DNA of 64,000 nt, from contig NZ_JAHCAS010000001.1 in assembly GCF_019634775.1 (NCBI RefSeq), positions 124,001 through 188,000 on the forward strand, given 5' to 3'. Source of the DNA: Dokdonella sp. (lineage in GTDB: Bacteria > Pseudomonadota > Gammaproteobacteria > Xanthomonadales > Rhodanobacteraceae). Position 1 is the first letter of the stretch; every line of letters starts with the position of its first letter. Shown here piece after piece: positions 1-8,232 of the stretch. The translations under genes were made by a program, and so were the position numbers. The notes under the pieces were generated by a model. It was not told the origin of the DNA, ran no database searches, and saw only the letters and a list, made by a program, of their open reading frames with translations.

Positions 1-1
1 C

Positions 2-355
2 GTCGTCGAGGCCTTCGATCTTTCCGGCCGCGTTGGCGGTGTCAGCGGCGCCAACGTCGGCCTCAGCGCCGACTACGCGCTGGCGATCGACCTCCGCGAC
101 TTCCAGGCCGAAGTCGGCCGCGACGGCACGCGCGCCGCGATCCGCCTGCAGGCCCGACTGTTCGACCTGCGCGGCAACCGCATCGTCGCCACGCGCGCCT
201 TCGACGAAACCGCGGCGGCCGCGAACAGCGACGTCGGCAACGTGGTTGCCGCCTTCGAAACCGCACTCGCCCAGCTGATGCCCGAACTGGTGAACTGGAC
301 CATCACCAGCGGCAATGCGGCGTGGGCAGAAATGGCGAACAACGCATCCCCGTAG
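2..355 (+). CDS. ABC-type transport auxiliary lipoprotein (PqiC-like), 3' part
   Basis: The last 117 codons of a gene that begins before the window. The visible part has the alternating beta/alpha pattern of the ABC transport auxiliary lipoprotein family (PqiC-like). A strand segment with YALAIDLRDFQAE is followed by ARLFDLRGNRIVATRAF and a C-terminal helix with FETALAQLMPELVNW. In that family the protein is an outer-membrane lipoprotein that works with MCE/Mla-type lipid transport. The lipobox and the transporter genes lie outside the window. The TAG stop (353-355) falls in a degenerate copy of the tandem repeat that starts here, so the repeat has set or reshaped the C-terminus. The family call rests on a partial protein. 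Confidence 0.7.
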   Translation, partial: VVEAFDLSGRVGGVSGANVGLSADYALAIDLRDFQAEVGRDGTRAAIRLQARLFDLRGNRIVATRAFDETAAAANSDVGNVVAAFETALAQLMPELVNWTITSGNAAWAEMANNASP

Positions 356-770
356 AAGCCATTCGGTTTCCCGACATCAATGCGCTGTAGGAAACGCCTT
401 CAGGCGTGATGCGTTTTCCAGACATCAATGCGCTGCAGGAAACGTCTTCAGGCGTGATGCGTTTTCCAGACATCAATGCGCTGTAGGAAACGCCTTCAGG
501 CGTGATGCGTTTTCCGGACATCAATACGCTGTAGGAAACGCCTTCAGGCGTGATGCGTTTTCCGGACATCAATACGCTGTAGGAAACGCCTTCAGGCGTG
601 ATGCGTTTTCCGGACATCAATACGCTGTAGGAAACGCCTTCAGGCGTGATGCGTTTTCCAGACATCAATGCGCCGTAGGAAACGCCTTCAGACGTGATGC
701 GTTTTCCGGACATCAATACGCTGTAGGAAACGCCTTCAGGCGTGATTCTGTTTCTTTGGGGCGTTGTACG
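352..770. repeat. 48-bp tandem repeat array, first block (8 units)
   Basis: Eight consecutive units start at 387, 435, 483, 531, 579, 627, 675 and 723, exactly 48 bp apart, after a degenerate 35-bp lead-in at 352. Each unit begins GTAGGAAACGCCTTCAGGCG and ends in GACATCAATACGCT. Inside it are two nested palindromes, CGCC-TTCA-GGCG and GAAACGC...GCGTTTTC, so each unit can form a hairpin. Units differ at only a few positions (T/C in GTAGG/GCAGG, A/G before ACATCAAT). Because 48 is a multiple of three, several frames stay open, but those translations are repetitive and are not genes. The units resemble single-copy palindromes elsewhere in the window (for example 8145-8230). Confidence 0.95.
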
Positions 771-1076
771 GCCAAGGCATCGCGGCTGAAGCCGCTTCCT
801 ACAGGCCGCTTCCTACAGGCCGCTTCCTACAGGCGCTTCCTGCGGGGCGGCCTCGATGCCTGTGGGAAACGCCTTCAGGCGTGATGCGTTTTCCGGACAT
901 CAATACGCTGTAGGAAACGCCTTCAGGCGTGATGCGTTTTCCGGACATCAATACGCTGTAGGAAACGCCTTCAGGCGTGATGCTGTTTCTTTGGGGCGTT
1001 GTACGGCCAAGGCATCGCGGCTGAAGCCGCTTCCTACAGGCCGCTTCCTACAGGCGCCTCCTACGGCCGCTTCCTA
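743..1076. repeat. Second array block and duplicated mixed segment
   Basis: Three more 48-bp units start at 862, 910 and 958. Around them a segment of about 70 bp is present twice, at roughly 743-812 and 981-1050. It reads TCTGTTTCTTTGGGGCGTTG, then GTACGGCCAAGGCATCGCGG, then CTGAAGCCGCTTCCTACAGG. After each copy come short runs of CGCTTCCTACAGGC. The layout suggests that a unit block plus its flank was duplicated as a whole. The segment ends inside the amidase gene, whose TAG stop (1076-1074 on the minus strand) is the GTAGG of the last copy. Confidence 0.9.
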
Positions 1077-2477
1077 CGCCGGCGCAAGCGGATACACCGG
1101 CGCGGCATCGAGACGCGCTGCGCAGACCTCGGCAAGGTCGATCAGGCGCAGGTCCGAACCCGGTGCGCCGACCAATTGCAGGCCGACCGGCAAGCCGTCG
1201 TCGAGTGTCCCCATCGGCAGGCTGATCGCCGGGCAACCGGCCAGGCTGGCAAAGGCGGTGAGATCGGCATCGTTCGCCCGCTCCCCTTCGGCGATCGCAT
1301 ACGGCCCATGCGGTACGCTCGGCAGCACGAGCACATCGATGGCCTCGAACAGGCGGCGCGCAAGCACGACGGCGCGATCGATCATGCGATCCGCAGCGGC
1401 GTAGTCGACCGCACTACGCGCCTGTGCATAGCCGAGCAATGCACGCAGGCGCGGTGACGGGCCGCGTGCCTCGTCGGCGAGGTCCTCGGCGAGTTCCAGA
1501 GCCAGTTCGGCTTCCATGACGAGCAAGCCGGCACGACGCATGCGGGTGAAGTCGTAGCCCGCCGTGTCGATGCGGCTGCGCTCGCCAAGTTCGCGTCCGA
1601 GCGTGTCGAGCGCGCGCGCGAACACGGCCTGCACGGCAGGTGCGACACCGATCGCGCCGAGGTCGGCGATGCAGCCGCTGCGCAGGCGACCCGGCTCCCA
1701 ATCCGGCGGTGCCAGGGCGATGCGGCGCCGGCGCGAGCGCGGATCGTCGGGGTCGTAGGCATTGAGAACCTGCAGAACGAGGGCGAGATCCTGCACCGAG
1801 CGCGCGAGCAAGCCGACGCTGTCGAGCCGGCGCGCGCTCTTGACCACGCCGCGCATGGCGATCTCGCCGGGTGTCGGGCGCAGGCCGAACACGCCGCAGT
1901 GGCTGGCCGGGATGCGCGTCGAACCGAGCGTGTCGGTGCCGATCGCGAAGGCGCACTGGCCAGTAGCGACGGCAACCGCCGAACCCGCCGATGAACCGCC
2001 GGCGACGATGTCAGCACGCTGCGGATGCGCGATCGCGCCGCCCGGCGCGGTGATGCCGGCCGAACCGAGCGTGCCTTCGTCAAGCGACGTCTTGCCGAGG
2101 ATCACCGCACCAGCCGCACGCAGGCGCGCAACCACGCCAGCGTCGCGCTCAACCGACCGCGCGCGCGTGCCCAGGCCGAGCGCGGTCGGCAGGCCGGCGA
2201 CGTCGATATTGTCCTTCACCGCCACGGTCAGGCCGTCGAGACGACCGATCGGGCCTTGCGCCCGGCGCCGCGCATCGCTGGCCGCAGCGTCCTGCATGAC
2301 ATCGGGGGCAAGCGCGGTGAACGCGCGCAGACGCGGGTTCTCGCGCGCGATCGCCTCGGCATGCAGGGTGGCGAGCCGGCGCGCGTCGAGGCGCCCGGCA
2401 GCCATCCAGTGCAGCAACTGGAAAGCACTGGCGCCACGCAGTCGCGCATCGGCCAGCGGTTGGTCGTGATCGTTCAT
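1074..2477 (-). CDS. Amidase signature family hydrolase
   Basis: A 467-residue amidase of the Ser-Ser-Lys class, which hydrolyses carboxamides. The catalytic Lys lies in VAVKDNIDVAGLPTALG (about residue 80), the bridging Ser in the glycine/serine-rich GGSSAGSAVAVATG, and the nucleophile Ser in IGTDTLGSTRIPASHCG. Length fits stand-alone amidases. It lacks GatA context (no gatB/gatC nearby), so a tRNA-dependent role is unlikely and the substrate is unknown. I start at MNDHDQPLADARL, because translation further upstream runs antisense into the ETF-QO gene. It is divergent from ETF-QO, with about 105 bp between the starts. Its stop is supplied by a repeat copy. Confidence 0.88.
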   Translation of the reverse strand: MNDHDQPLADARLRGASAFQLLHWMAAGRLDARRLATLHAEAIARENPRLRAFTALAPDVMQDAAASDARRRAQGPIGRLDGLTVAVKDNIDVAGLPTALGLGTRARSVERDAGVVARLRAAGAVILGKTSLDEGTLGSAGITAPGGAIAHPQRADIVAGGSSAGSAVAVATGQCAFAIGTDTLGSTRIPASHCGVFGLRPTPGEIAMRGVVKSARRLDSVGLLARSVQDLALVLQVLNAYDPDDPRSRRRRIALAPPDWEPGRLRSGCIADLGAIGVAPAVQAVFARALDTLGRELGERSRIDTAGYDFTRMRRAGLLVMEAELALELAEDLADEARGPSPRLRALLGYAQARSAVDYAAADRMIDRAVVLARRLFEAIDVLVLPSVPHGPYAIAEGERANDADLTAFASLAGCPAISLPMGTLDDGLPVGLQLVGAPGSDLRLIDLAEVCAARLDAAPVYPLAPA

Positions 2478-2583
2478 CGGCAGTCGCCATCCTGCAGTGG
2501 ATGGCCGAGTATGCCGCAAGCGAATTGCCGACCACCCCGCGAAGCCGGACAATGCGCGACCGTACGTATTGCCGGAGCCAGCC

Positions 2584-4188
2584 ATGAGCGAGCGCGAAAC
2601 CATGGAGTACGACGTCATCACGGTCGGCGCCGGTCCGGCCGGACTGGCGTTCGCGATCCGCCTCAAGCAGCTCAAGCCCGACATCCGCGTCTGCGTGATC
2701 GAGAAGGCGTCGACGATCGGCGCACAGGTGCTGTCCGGCGCGGTCATCGAGCCGGAACCGCTGAATGAACTGCTGCCCGAATGGGGCGCGAATCCACCGT
2801 CACCCTGCGTGGCGGCGACGAAGGACGAGTTCTGGTGGCTGCGTGACGCCACGCGCGCGCTGAAATCGCCGCTGGTGCCGCCACAGATGCACAACCACGG
2901 CAACTTCATCGTTTCGCTCGGCGCGCTGTGCGCCTGGCTCGCGCCACAGGCCGAGGCACTCGGGGTCGACGTGTTCCCCGGCTTCGCCGCCAGCGAGGCC
3001 GTGTTCGACGAAGCCGGCGCGGTGCGCGGCGTGCGCATCGGCGACATGGGCGTGGCCCGCGACGGTTCGCAGAAGCCTTCGTACACCCAGGGCATCGACA
3101 TCGTCGCACCGGTGACCGTGCTTGCCGAAGGCTGTCGCGGCAGCATCAGCAAGCAGCTCATCCGCAAGTACCGCCTCGATGCCGACCGCGATCCGCAGAC
3201 CTACGGCATCGGCATGAAGGAACTCTGGCAGGTGCCGGCCGGACGGGTCGAGCCCGGCAAGATCATGCACACGCTCGGTTGGCCGCTCGATGCGGCGACC
3301 TACGGTGGCAGCTTTCTCTATCACCTCGACCAGGACCGCATCGCGGTCGGCTTCGTCGCCGGGCTCGATTATCCCGACCCGAAATTCACGCCGTTCGAGG
3401 CCTTCCAGCAGCTCAAGAACCATGCCCTGATCAAGCCTCTGCTCGAAGGCGGCCAGATCCTTTCGGCCGGAGCGCGCGCGCTCGTCGAGGGCGGCCTGCA
3501 ATCGCTGCCGAAGGTCGAGATGCCGGGTGCCCTGCTGATTGGCGATTCCGCCGGCCTGGTCAACGTGCCGAAGATCAAGGGCACGCACCAGGCCCTGCGC
3601 TCGGGCATGCTCGCCGCCGAGCACGTCGCCGAACACGGCACGAGTACGGGCTGGGATGCAAGGCTGCGCGACTCGGTCGTGGCGAAGGAACTGCGCAAGG
3701 TGCGCAACATCCGCCCGGGCTTCAACAAGGGCCTGTGGTTCGGCCTCGCCAATGCCGCGTGGGAGACCGCGACCGCCGGCCACTCGCCGTGGACGCTGAA
3801 GAACCACGCCGACCATTCCGCCCTGAAGCGCGTCGACGAATACGAATCACCGGACCGCCACTGGACCGAACGCACGCTGCCGCCGCGCGACCGCCTCGCC
3901 AGCGTCTACTTTGCCGCCACCGAGCACGACGAGGACCAGCCCGTCCACCTGCACGTCGCCGATACCAACATCTGCATCACTCGCTGCGTCGCCGAGTACG
4001 CCAACCCGTGCACGCGCTTCTGTCCGGCCGGTGTCTACGAGATCGTCGAGGACGAGGCCGGCAAGCGCCTGCAGATCAACGCCGCCAACTGCGTGCACTG
4101 CAAGACCTGCGACATCAAGGACCCGTACCAGATCATCACCTGGGTCACCCCGGAAGGCGGCAGCGGGCCGAACTACCAGGGCCTTTGA
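2584..4188 (+). CDS. Electron transfer flavoprotein-ubiquinone oxidoreductase
   Basis: A 534-residue ETF:ubiquinone oxidoreductase. It passes electrons from reduced ETF through FAD and a 4Fe-4S cluster to membrane ubiquinone. The N-terminus has the FAD dinucleotide fold (ITVGAGPAGLAFAIRL, residues 12-27). The middle carries GLVNVPKIKGTHQALRSG, and the C-terminus the ferredoxin-like cluster with CTRFCPAGVYE and NCVHCKTCDIKDPYQII. Length and motif order match the family. The start at MSERETMEYD follows a GGAG at suitable spacing. Its electron donors EtfB and EtfA are encoded 2 kb downstream on the same strand, and FadE at 15.9 kb is a likely source of electrons. Confidence 0.96.
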   Translation: MSERETMEYDVITVGAGPAGLAFAIRLKQLKPDIRVCVIEKASTIGAQVLSGAVIEPEPLNELLPEWGANPPSPCVAATKDEFWWLRDATRALKSPLVPPQMHNHGNFIVSLGALCAWLAPQAEALGVDVFPGFAASEAVFDEAGAVRGVRIGDMGVARDGSQKPSYTQGIDIVAPVTVLAEGCRGSISKQLIRKYRLDADRDPQTYGIGMKELWQVPAGRVEPGKIMHTLGWPLDAATYGGSFLYHLDQDRIAVGFVAGLDYPDPKFTPFEAFQQLKNHALIKPLLEGGQILSAGARALVEGGLQSLPKVEMPGALLIGDSAGLVNVPKIKGTHQALRSGMLAAEHVAEHGTSTGWDARLRDSVVAKELRKVRNIRPGFNKGLWFGLANAAWETATAGHSPWTLKNHADHSALKRVDEYESPDRHWTERTLPPRDRLASVYFAATEHDEDQPVHLHVADTNICITRCVAEYANPCTRFCPAGVYEIVEDEAGKRLQINAANCVHCKTCDIKDPYQIITWVTPEGGSGPNYQGL

Positions 4189-4324
4189 CGTGCACGTCAT
4201 GGCCTCTGCCTGCTGCGCCTCCGGCATTGCAATCGCGACTGAAACCGCTCCCACAAGAATGGTGCGGCGCTGAACGAAGGTCCGTGGGCGCGACTGACCA
4301 ACCGTTCGGCTGTTGAAGACCGGT

Positions 4325-4430
4325 CGCGATGCGTTGGTACAGCCAGGGCTCACGGCTGAAGCCGTTTCCTACAGCGTCGCGCCTCGCAGGAAGCGGCCTC
4401 AGCCGTGATGCTCCTGCGACGAGCGTGGTG
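4325..4430. repeat. Degenerate GTAGG-type palindromes between ETF-QO and globin
   Basis: The 210 bp between the two genes hold diverged copies of the interspersed palindrome. One, around 4350-4373, reads GGGCTCACGGCTGAAGCCGT and then TTCCTAC. A second, around 4388-4412, reads CAGGAAGCGGCCTCAGCCGT and then GATGCTCC. The second copy encodes the last residues and the TGA stop of the globin gene on the minus strand (SQEHHG-stop). I see no promoter or other gene here. Confidence 0.7.
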
Positions 4431-4830
4431 TCCCGACAACGGGAATGCCCAGACCGCGCACCTGCCCCGAGCGCGGCAGGCCGAGGCCGAGGCGCAGGCC
4501 ATCGCCGATGCGGCTGGCATATTCGCGCATGACCGCCGCCGACCCGGCGTCGAGCACCTCGCCCGCGGTTTCGCCCCACATCGCCAGCCAATGCTCGAAG
4601 TGCTCGACGCCGATCGCATGCGGCCGGTGCTTGGCCATCGGGTTGCCGCGATAGGTGCCGGCGCGCAGCACGGTCGAGCACCAGAACGAGGTCAGCAGGC
4701 GCTTGTGCTCCGGCCAGTCCTCGACCACCGGGTTGAACACCGCACCGAGCATCGCATCGGCACGGACCTTGTCGTAGAAGCGGTCGACGAGCGCGGCGAT
4801 GCCTTCCTCGTCGAGTCGGTGAGCGGGCAT
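4399..4830 (-). CDS. Group III truncated hemoglobin-like globin
   Basis: A 143-residue globin of the truncated group III type, a small heme protein that binds O2 or NO. Family features include an N-terminal helix with LVDRFYDKVRADAMLGAVFNP, a central FWCSTVLRAGTYRGNPMAKH region, and HAIGVEHFEHWLAMWGETA, where the His of EHFEHW is the likely proximal heme ligand. The start at MPAHRLDEEG puts the first helix where the family has it. An alternative ATG six codons upstream (4848) is possible. The gene is divergent from the ATP-grasp gene. Its last codons and stop come from an interspersed palindrome, so the tail after about LGIPVVG is probably not ancestral. Confidence 0.82.
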   Translation of the reverse strand: MPAHRLDEEGIAALVDRFYDKVRADAMLGAVFNPVVEDWPEHKRLLTSFWCSTVLRAGTYRGNPMAKHRPHAIGVEHFEHWLAMWGETAGEVLDAGSAAVMREYASRIGDGLRLGLGLPRSGQVRGLGIPVVGTPRSSQEHHG

Positions 4831-4963
4831 GGATGAGCGGTCCTGCATGGCGGCACAAGCATGGGGTGGCGACGATGCGCCACGCCCTGACGCCGATCAA
4901 GTGGACGAGACGCCACACCCGCCGGTGTGGGAAGCTGCGCGGCTTTCCGCACCGGACATCCGC

Positions 4964-5869
4964 ATGATTACGCCCCGGATCGCCCTCGTCACCACGCGCG
5001 CCGCGCGCGGGCTCGATGACGACATGGAACCACTGGTCGATGCGCTCACGCAGGCCGGTGCGCAGGTGGCCGTGGTCGACTGGGACGATGCCACGCTCGA
5101 CTGGGCCGCGTTCGAACTCGCCGTGCTGCGCTCGCCGTGGGACTACACGCAACGGACCGACGAATTCCTCGCCTGGCTGGACCGCGCGTCAGCGCTGACG
5201 CGGATGCTCAATCCGCCCGATGTGCTGCGCTGGAATGCCGACAAGCACTATCTCGCCGATCTCGATCGTGCCGGCGTGGCGATCGTGCCGAGCCGCTTCG
5301 TCGACGTCGGCGATGATGCCGCGGCGGCGGTCGACGCCTTCCTCGGCGATTTCCCGACGTTCGCCGACATCGTCGTCAAGCCCTGCATCGGTGCGGGCTC
5401 GCGCGATGCGCAGCGGCATGCGCGCGACAGCCGCGCGGCAATGCTGGCCCACGTCGAACGCCTGCTCGCGGCCGGCCGCGAGGTGCTGCTGCAACCGTAT
5501 CTCGCCCGCGTCGACGAAGCGGGCGAAACCGCGCTGATGCATTTCGACGGCAGGTTCAGCCATGCCATCCGCAAGGGCCCGCTGCTGCGGCGTGGCAACG
5601 ATCCGACGCGCGCGCTGTTCGCACCCGAGCACATCACGCCACGCACCCCGGGCGCGGACGAACTCGAACTGGCGCGACGAGCGCTGGCCGCGATCCCGTT
5701 CGCCGGACCACTCGCCTACGCGCGCGTCGACCTGATCCGTGACGTCGACGGAGCGCCGGTGCTGCTCGAACTCGAACTGGCCGAGCCCTCGCTGTTCTTT
5801 GCCCACGGCGAGGCCTCGGCGGCGCGATTCGCCGATGCACTGCTCGCGCAAACCCGCCAGCCGCGTTGA
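4964..5869 (+). CDS. ATP-grasp domain protein
   Basis: A 301-residue ATP-grasp protein of the RimK/DcsG-like kind. Such enzymes form a carboxylate-amine or thiol bond with ATP. Visible features are the N-terminal Rossmann-like part (PRIALVTTRAARGLDDD), the ATP-binding lysine in DIVVKPCIGAGSRD, the LQPYLARVDEAGETALMHFDG segment that ends in the metal-binding loop, and ARVDLIRDVDGAPVLLELELAEPSLFF carrying the Mg-binding acidic residues. The substrate cannot be read from the sequence. I chose MITPRIALVTT because the domain begins there; in-frame codons further upstream encode unrelated low-complexity sequence. There is no operon partner: etfB follows after 189 bp. Confidence 0.85.
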   Translation: MITPRIALVTTRAARGLDDDMEPLVDALTQAGAQVAVVDWDDATLDWAAFELAVLRSPWDYTQRTDEFLAWLDRASALTRMLNPPDVLRWNADKHYLADLDRAGVAIVPSRFVDVGDDAAAAVDAFLGDFPTFADIVVKPCIGAGSRDAQRHARDSRAAMLAHVERLLAAGREVLLQPYLARVDEAGETALMHFDGRFSHAIRKGPLLRRGNDPTRALFAPEHITPRTPGADELELARRALAAIPFAGPLAYARVDLIRDVDGAPVLLELELAEPSLFFAHGEASAARFADALLAQTRQPR

Positions 5870-5934
5870 GCATGGCTTGACCAAACCGGGCGCAGCGCAC
5901 ACTCCGATGCGGCTTGGCGGGCTTCATCCAGGAC

Positions 5935-5969
5935 TTGTCCACAGCCCTGTCCACGGCGGGTGTGGATAA
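5935..5969. promoter_or_regulatory. Two DnaA-box-like 9-mers upstream of etfB
   Basis: TTGTCCACA lies at 5935-5943 on the plus strand. A perfect TTATCCACA (read on the minus strand as the complement of TGTGGATAA) lies at 5961-5969, with a further CTGTCCAC between them. These match the DnaA box consensus. They sit 90-125 bp upstream of the etfB start, so DnaA could affect this operon, but two boxes without AT-rich DNA or dnaA/dnaN genes do not make an origin. Chance occurrence is possible. Confidence 0.3.
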
Positions 5970-6058
5970 CCCGGCCATGCACCGAACGAACACCGGGCTT
6001 GCGTCGTTCCGGGTTACAATCCCGCGGCTTTGCACACACTGAAGGGAACCCTGCAGCG

Positions 6059-6805
6059 ATGAAGATCCTGGTCGGTTACAAGCGCGTCGTCGACTACAAC
6101 GTGCGCATCCAGGTCAAGCCGGACGGCTCCGGCGTCGTCACCGAAGGCGTCAAACAATCGGCCAACCCGTTCGACGACATCGCCCTCGAGGAAGCGCTGC
6201 GCCTGCGTGAGAAGGGCGTCGCCAGCGAGGTCGTGGTCGTCACCATCGGTCCTGCCGACGCCCAGGCCCACCTGCGCAACGGCCTCGCCATGGGTGCCAA
6301 CCGCGCCATCCACGTGGTCACCAGCGATGCAATCCAGCCGCTGACCGCCGCGCGCGTGCTGCTCAAGCTGGTCGAGAAGGAGCAACCGGACATCGTCCTT
6401 CTCGGCAAGCAGGCGATCGACGACGACTGCAACCAGACCGGCCAGATGCTCGCTGCGCTGTGGGACCGTCCGCAGGCGACCTTCGCCTCGAAGGTCGAGG
6501 TGAACGGCCGCGCCGCACGCGTCACGCGCGAGGTCGATGCCGGCCTCGAAACGATCGAGGTCGATCTGCCTGCCGTCATCAGCGCCGACCTGCGCCTGAA
6601 TGAACCACGCTTCATCAAGCTGCCGGACATCATGAAGGCGAAATCCAAGCCGCTGGAGACGATCGCCTTCGCCGACCTCGCGGTCGAATCGGGAGATCAC
6701 CTGACGACCACGCACTACGCACCACCGGCGAAGCGCGCCAAGGGCGTGATGGTCAAGGACGTCGCCGAACTCGTGTCCGCGCTCAAGGCGAAGGGGCTGG
6801 TCTGA
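6059..6805 (+). CDS. etfB: Electron transfer flavoprotein beta subunit
   Basis: A 248-residue ETF beta subunit. It forms a heterodimer with EtfA and carries electrons from acyl-CoA dehydrogenases to ETF-QO. The N-terminus MKILVGYKRVVDYNV, the AMP/FAD-contact segment VVVTIGPADAQAHLRNGLAMGANRAIHV and the recognition-loop region LNEPRFIKLPDIMKAKSKPLE are characteristic of group I EtfB. The start follows an AGGGAA about 14 bp upstream. The stop overlaps the start of the next gene (TGATG at 6803-6807), so translation is coupled to the small lipoprotein that separates it from etfA. Confidence 0.97.
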   Translation: MKILVGYKRVVDYNVRIQVKPDGSGVVTEGVKQSANPFDDIALEEALRLREKGVASEVVVVTIGPADAQAHLRNGLAMGANRAIHVVTSDAIQPLTAARVLLKLVEKEQPDIVLLGKQAIDDDCNQTGQMLAALWDRPQATFASKVEVNGRAARVTREVDAGLETIEVDLPAVISADLRLNEPRFIKLPDIMKAKSKPLETIAFADLAVESGDHLTTTHYAPPAKRAKGVMVKDVAELVSALKAKGLV

Positions 6806-7197
6806 TGAAGCCGCACCTGATCGGCGCCCTCTGCGCCGTGCTCGGCAGCCTGGCCGCCTGTTCGGACCGTGCGGCCGAGAAGCCGCGCGCGGACGAAGCG
6901 ATCGCGCGCAGCGAGCCGACCTCGGCGCCGGCCGAGGCTGCGGCCCCTGCCGATCCCTCGGCGGGACATTGCGCGCAGGTCGGCGGCAACTGGAACGAAG
7001 CCTCCGGGCAATGCCAGGTCAACGCGGCGATGTGCGCGAGCACCGGCGCCGGCACCTGGAGCGAAGGCGTCGGCTGCGTCACCGCCGGTATCGCCAGCGA
7101 AGCCGACTGCGTCGGCTTCGGCGGCATGCGCTGGGACGGTAGCCAGTGCGTGCTCGCGTTCCTCGACCGCAACGATCTCAAGAACATCGGACTTTAA
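6805..7197 (+). CDS. Small Cys/Trp-repeat lipoprotein inside the etf operon
   Basis: A 130-residue predicted lipoprotein. It has a signal sequence (MKPHLIGALCAVLGSLAAC) with a LAAC lipobox and Cys19 as the lipid site. A disordered Ala/Pro/Glu-rich stretch follows. Then come three related modules, each with a pattern close to C-x3-GG-x-W-x6-C (CAQVGGNWNEASGQC, CASTGAGTWSEGVGC, CVGFGGMRWDGSQC). The six paired cysteines suggest disulphide-stabilised modules in the periplasm or at a membrane surface. I do not recognise the family. It starts within the etfB stop codon, and etfA begins 2 bp after its stop, so it is co-translated with a cytoplasmic electron carrier. That is odd for an exported protein. 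Confidence 0.8.
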   Translation: MKPHLIGALCAVLGSLAACSDRAAEKPRADEAIARSEPTSAPAEAAAPADPSAGHCAQVGGNWNEASGQCQVNAAMCASTGAGTWSEGVGCVTAGIASEADCVGFGGMRWDGSQCVLAFLDRNDLKNIGL

Positions 7198-7199
7198 TC

Positions 7200-8144
7200 A
7201 TGGCCAAGGTACTCATCGTCGCCGAACACCTCGACGGCAAGCTCAACAACAGCACCGCACGCTGCGTCACCTGCGCGCAGGCGCTCGGCGCCGAGGCGGT
7301 GGACGTGCTGGTGCTCGCCGCCGATCCGGCCGGCGTCGCCGCGGAAGCGGCAAAGGTCGAAGGTGTCGCAAAGGTCGTCACGGTCGCGCGCGCCGAGAAT
7401 GCGCACGCACTCGCCGCAGTGCTCGCGCCGCAGGTCGTGGCGGTCGTCAGTGACGGCTACAGTCACGTGCTCGCGCCGTCGACCACCTTCGGCAAGGATC
7501 TCATGCCGCGCGTCGCCGCCCTGCTCGGCGTCGCCCAGGTCTCCGACATCATGGCGGTGGAGTCGGCGCACAGCTTCAAGCGCCCGATCTACGCCGGCAA
7601 TGCGATCGTCACCGTCGAAGCACCGACCGGCAGCGTGCTCGTCGGCACCGTGCGTACGGCCTCGTACGCGGCCGCAGCCAGCACTGCGAACGCCGCAGCG
7701 ATCGAAGCGCGCACGCTCGACGTCGCCGTGCCCGCACACACACGCTTCGTCGAACTCGCCCAGGGCAAGAGCGATCGCCCGGACCTGCAGGGCGCATCGC
7801 GTGTCGTCTCCGGCGGGCGCGCGCTCGGTTCAGCGGAGAACTTCGCCATCATCTACGCGCTTGCCGACAAGCTCGGCGCGGCGGTCGGCGCATCACGCGC
7901 CGCGGTGGACGCCGGTTACGTACCGAGCGATCTCCAGGTCGGCCAGACCGGCAAGATCATCGCCCCCGAGCTCTACTTCGCGGTCGGCATCTCCGGTGCG
8001 ATCCAGCACCTCACCGGCATCAAGGACGCCGGCACGATCGTGGCGATCAACAAGGATGCCGAGGCGCCGATCTTCGAGATCGCCGACTTCGGCCTCGTCG
8101 GCGACCTGTTCAAGCTCGTGCCGGAGCTCGAGCAGGCACTGTAG
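7200..8144 (+). CDS. etfA: Electron transfer flavoprotein alpha subunit
   Basis: A 314-residue ETF alpha subunit, the FAD-binding partner of EtfB. The N-terminal domain ([15 protein letters not shown]) is followed by the FAD domain with [15 protein letters not shown], the [15 protein letters not shown] loop, [28 protein letters not shown] (flavin-contacting Ser/Gln) and the [21 protein letters not shown] helix. Length is normal. It lies 2 bp after the lipoprotein gene and closes the operon. Its TAG stop (8142-8144) is in the first copy of a palindromic repeat pair that probably also ends transcription. Confidence 0.97.
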   Translation: MAKVLIVAEHLDGKLNNSTARCVTCAQALGAEAVDVLVLAADPAGVAAEAAKVEGVAKVVTVARAENAHALAAVLAPQVVAVVSDGYSHVLAPSTTFGKDLMPRVAALLGVAQVSDIMAVESAHSFKRPIYAGNAIVTVEAPTGSVLVGTVRTASYAAAASTANAAAIEARTLDVAVPAHTRFVELAQGKSDRPDLQGASRVVSGGRALGSAENFAIIYALADKLGAAVGASRAAVDAGYVPSDLQVGQTGKIIAPELYFAVGISGAIQHLTGIKDAGTIVAINKDAEAPIFEIADFGLVGDLFKLVPELEQAL

Positions 8145-8232
8145 AAGCCCCTGTAGCTGCAGGAGCCACTTCAGGGGGATGCTTTCCCCGGCGGTGTACG
8201 AAAATGCATCGCCCGTGAACGGGCTCCTACGG
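8142..8232. repeat. Interspersed palindrome pair between convergent etfA and M48 genes
   Basis: Two copies of the GTAGGAGC-type repeat lie between convergent genes. The left, diverged copy is CTGTAGCTGCAGGAGCCACTT followed by CAGGGGGATGC, and the right one is GCATCGCCCGTGAACGGGCT followed by CCTAC in the opposite orientation. The CCCGTGAACGGG core folds as a hairpin. The left copy supplies the etfA stop and the right copy supplies the stop of the M48 gene. The position between two 3' ends suits a bidirectional transcript end. Confidence 0.85.

Noticed and set aside
352..1005. CRISPR array
   Set aside because: The repeated unit is continuous. There are no variable spacers between conserved repeats, and no cas genes are present.
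303..1404. Open frames of 137-189 codons through the 48-bp repeats on both strands
   Set aside because: The frames stay open only because 48 is a multiple of three and the units lack stops in those phases. The translations are pure copies of a 16-residue word with no fold or start signals.
1074..3167. A 697-residue amidase with an N-terminal extension
   Set aside because: The extra part is antisense to the ETF-QO gene and shows no domain. The amidase begins naturally at 2477.
5870..6058. A replication origin at the DnaA-like boxes
   Set aside because: Only two boxes are present, with no AT-rich unwinding region and no dnaA, dnaN or gidA genes nearby.
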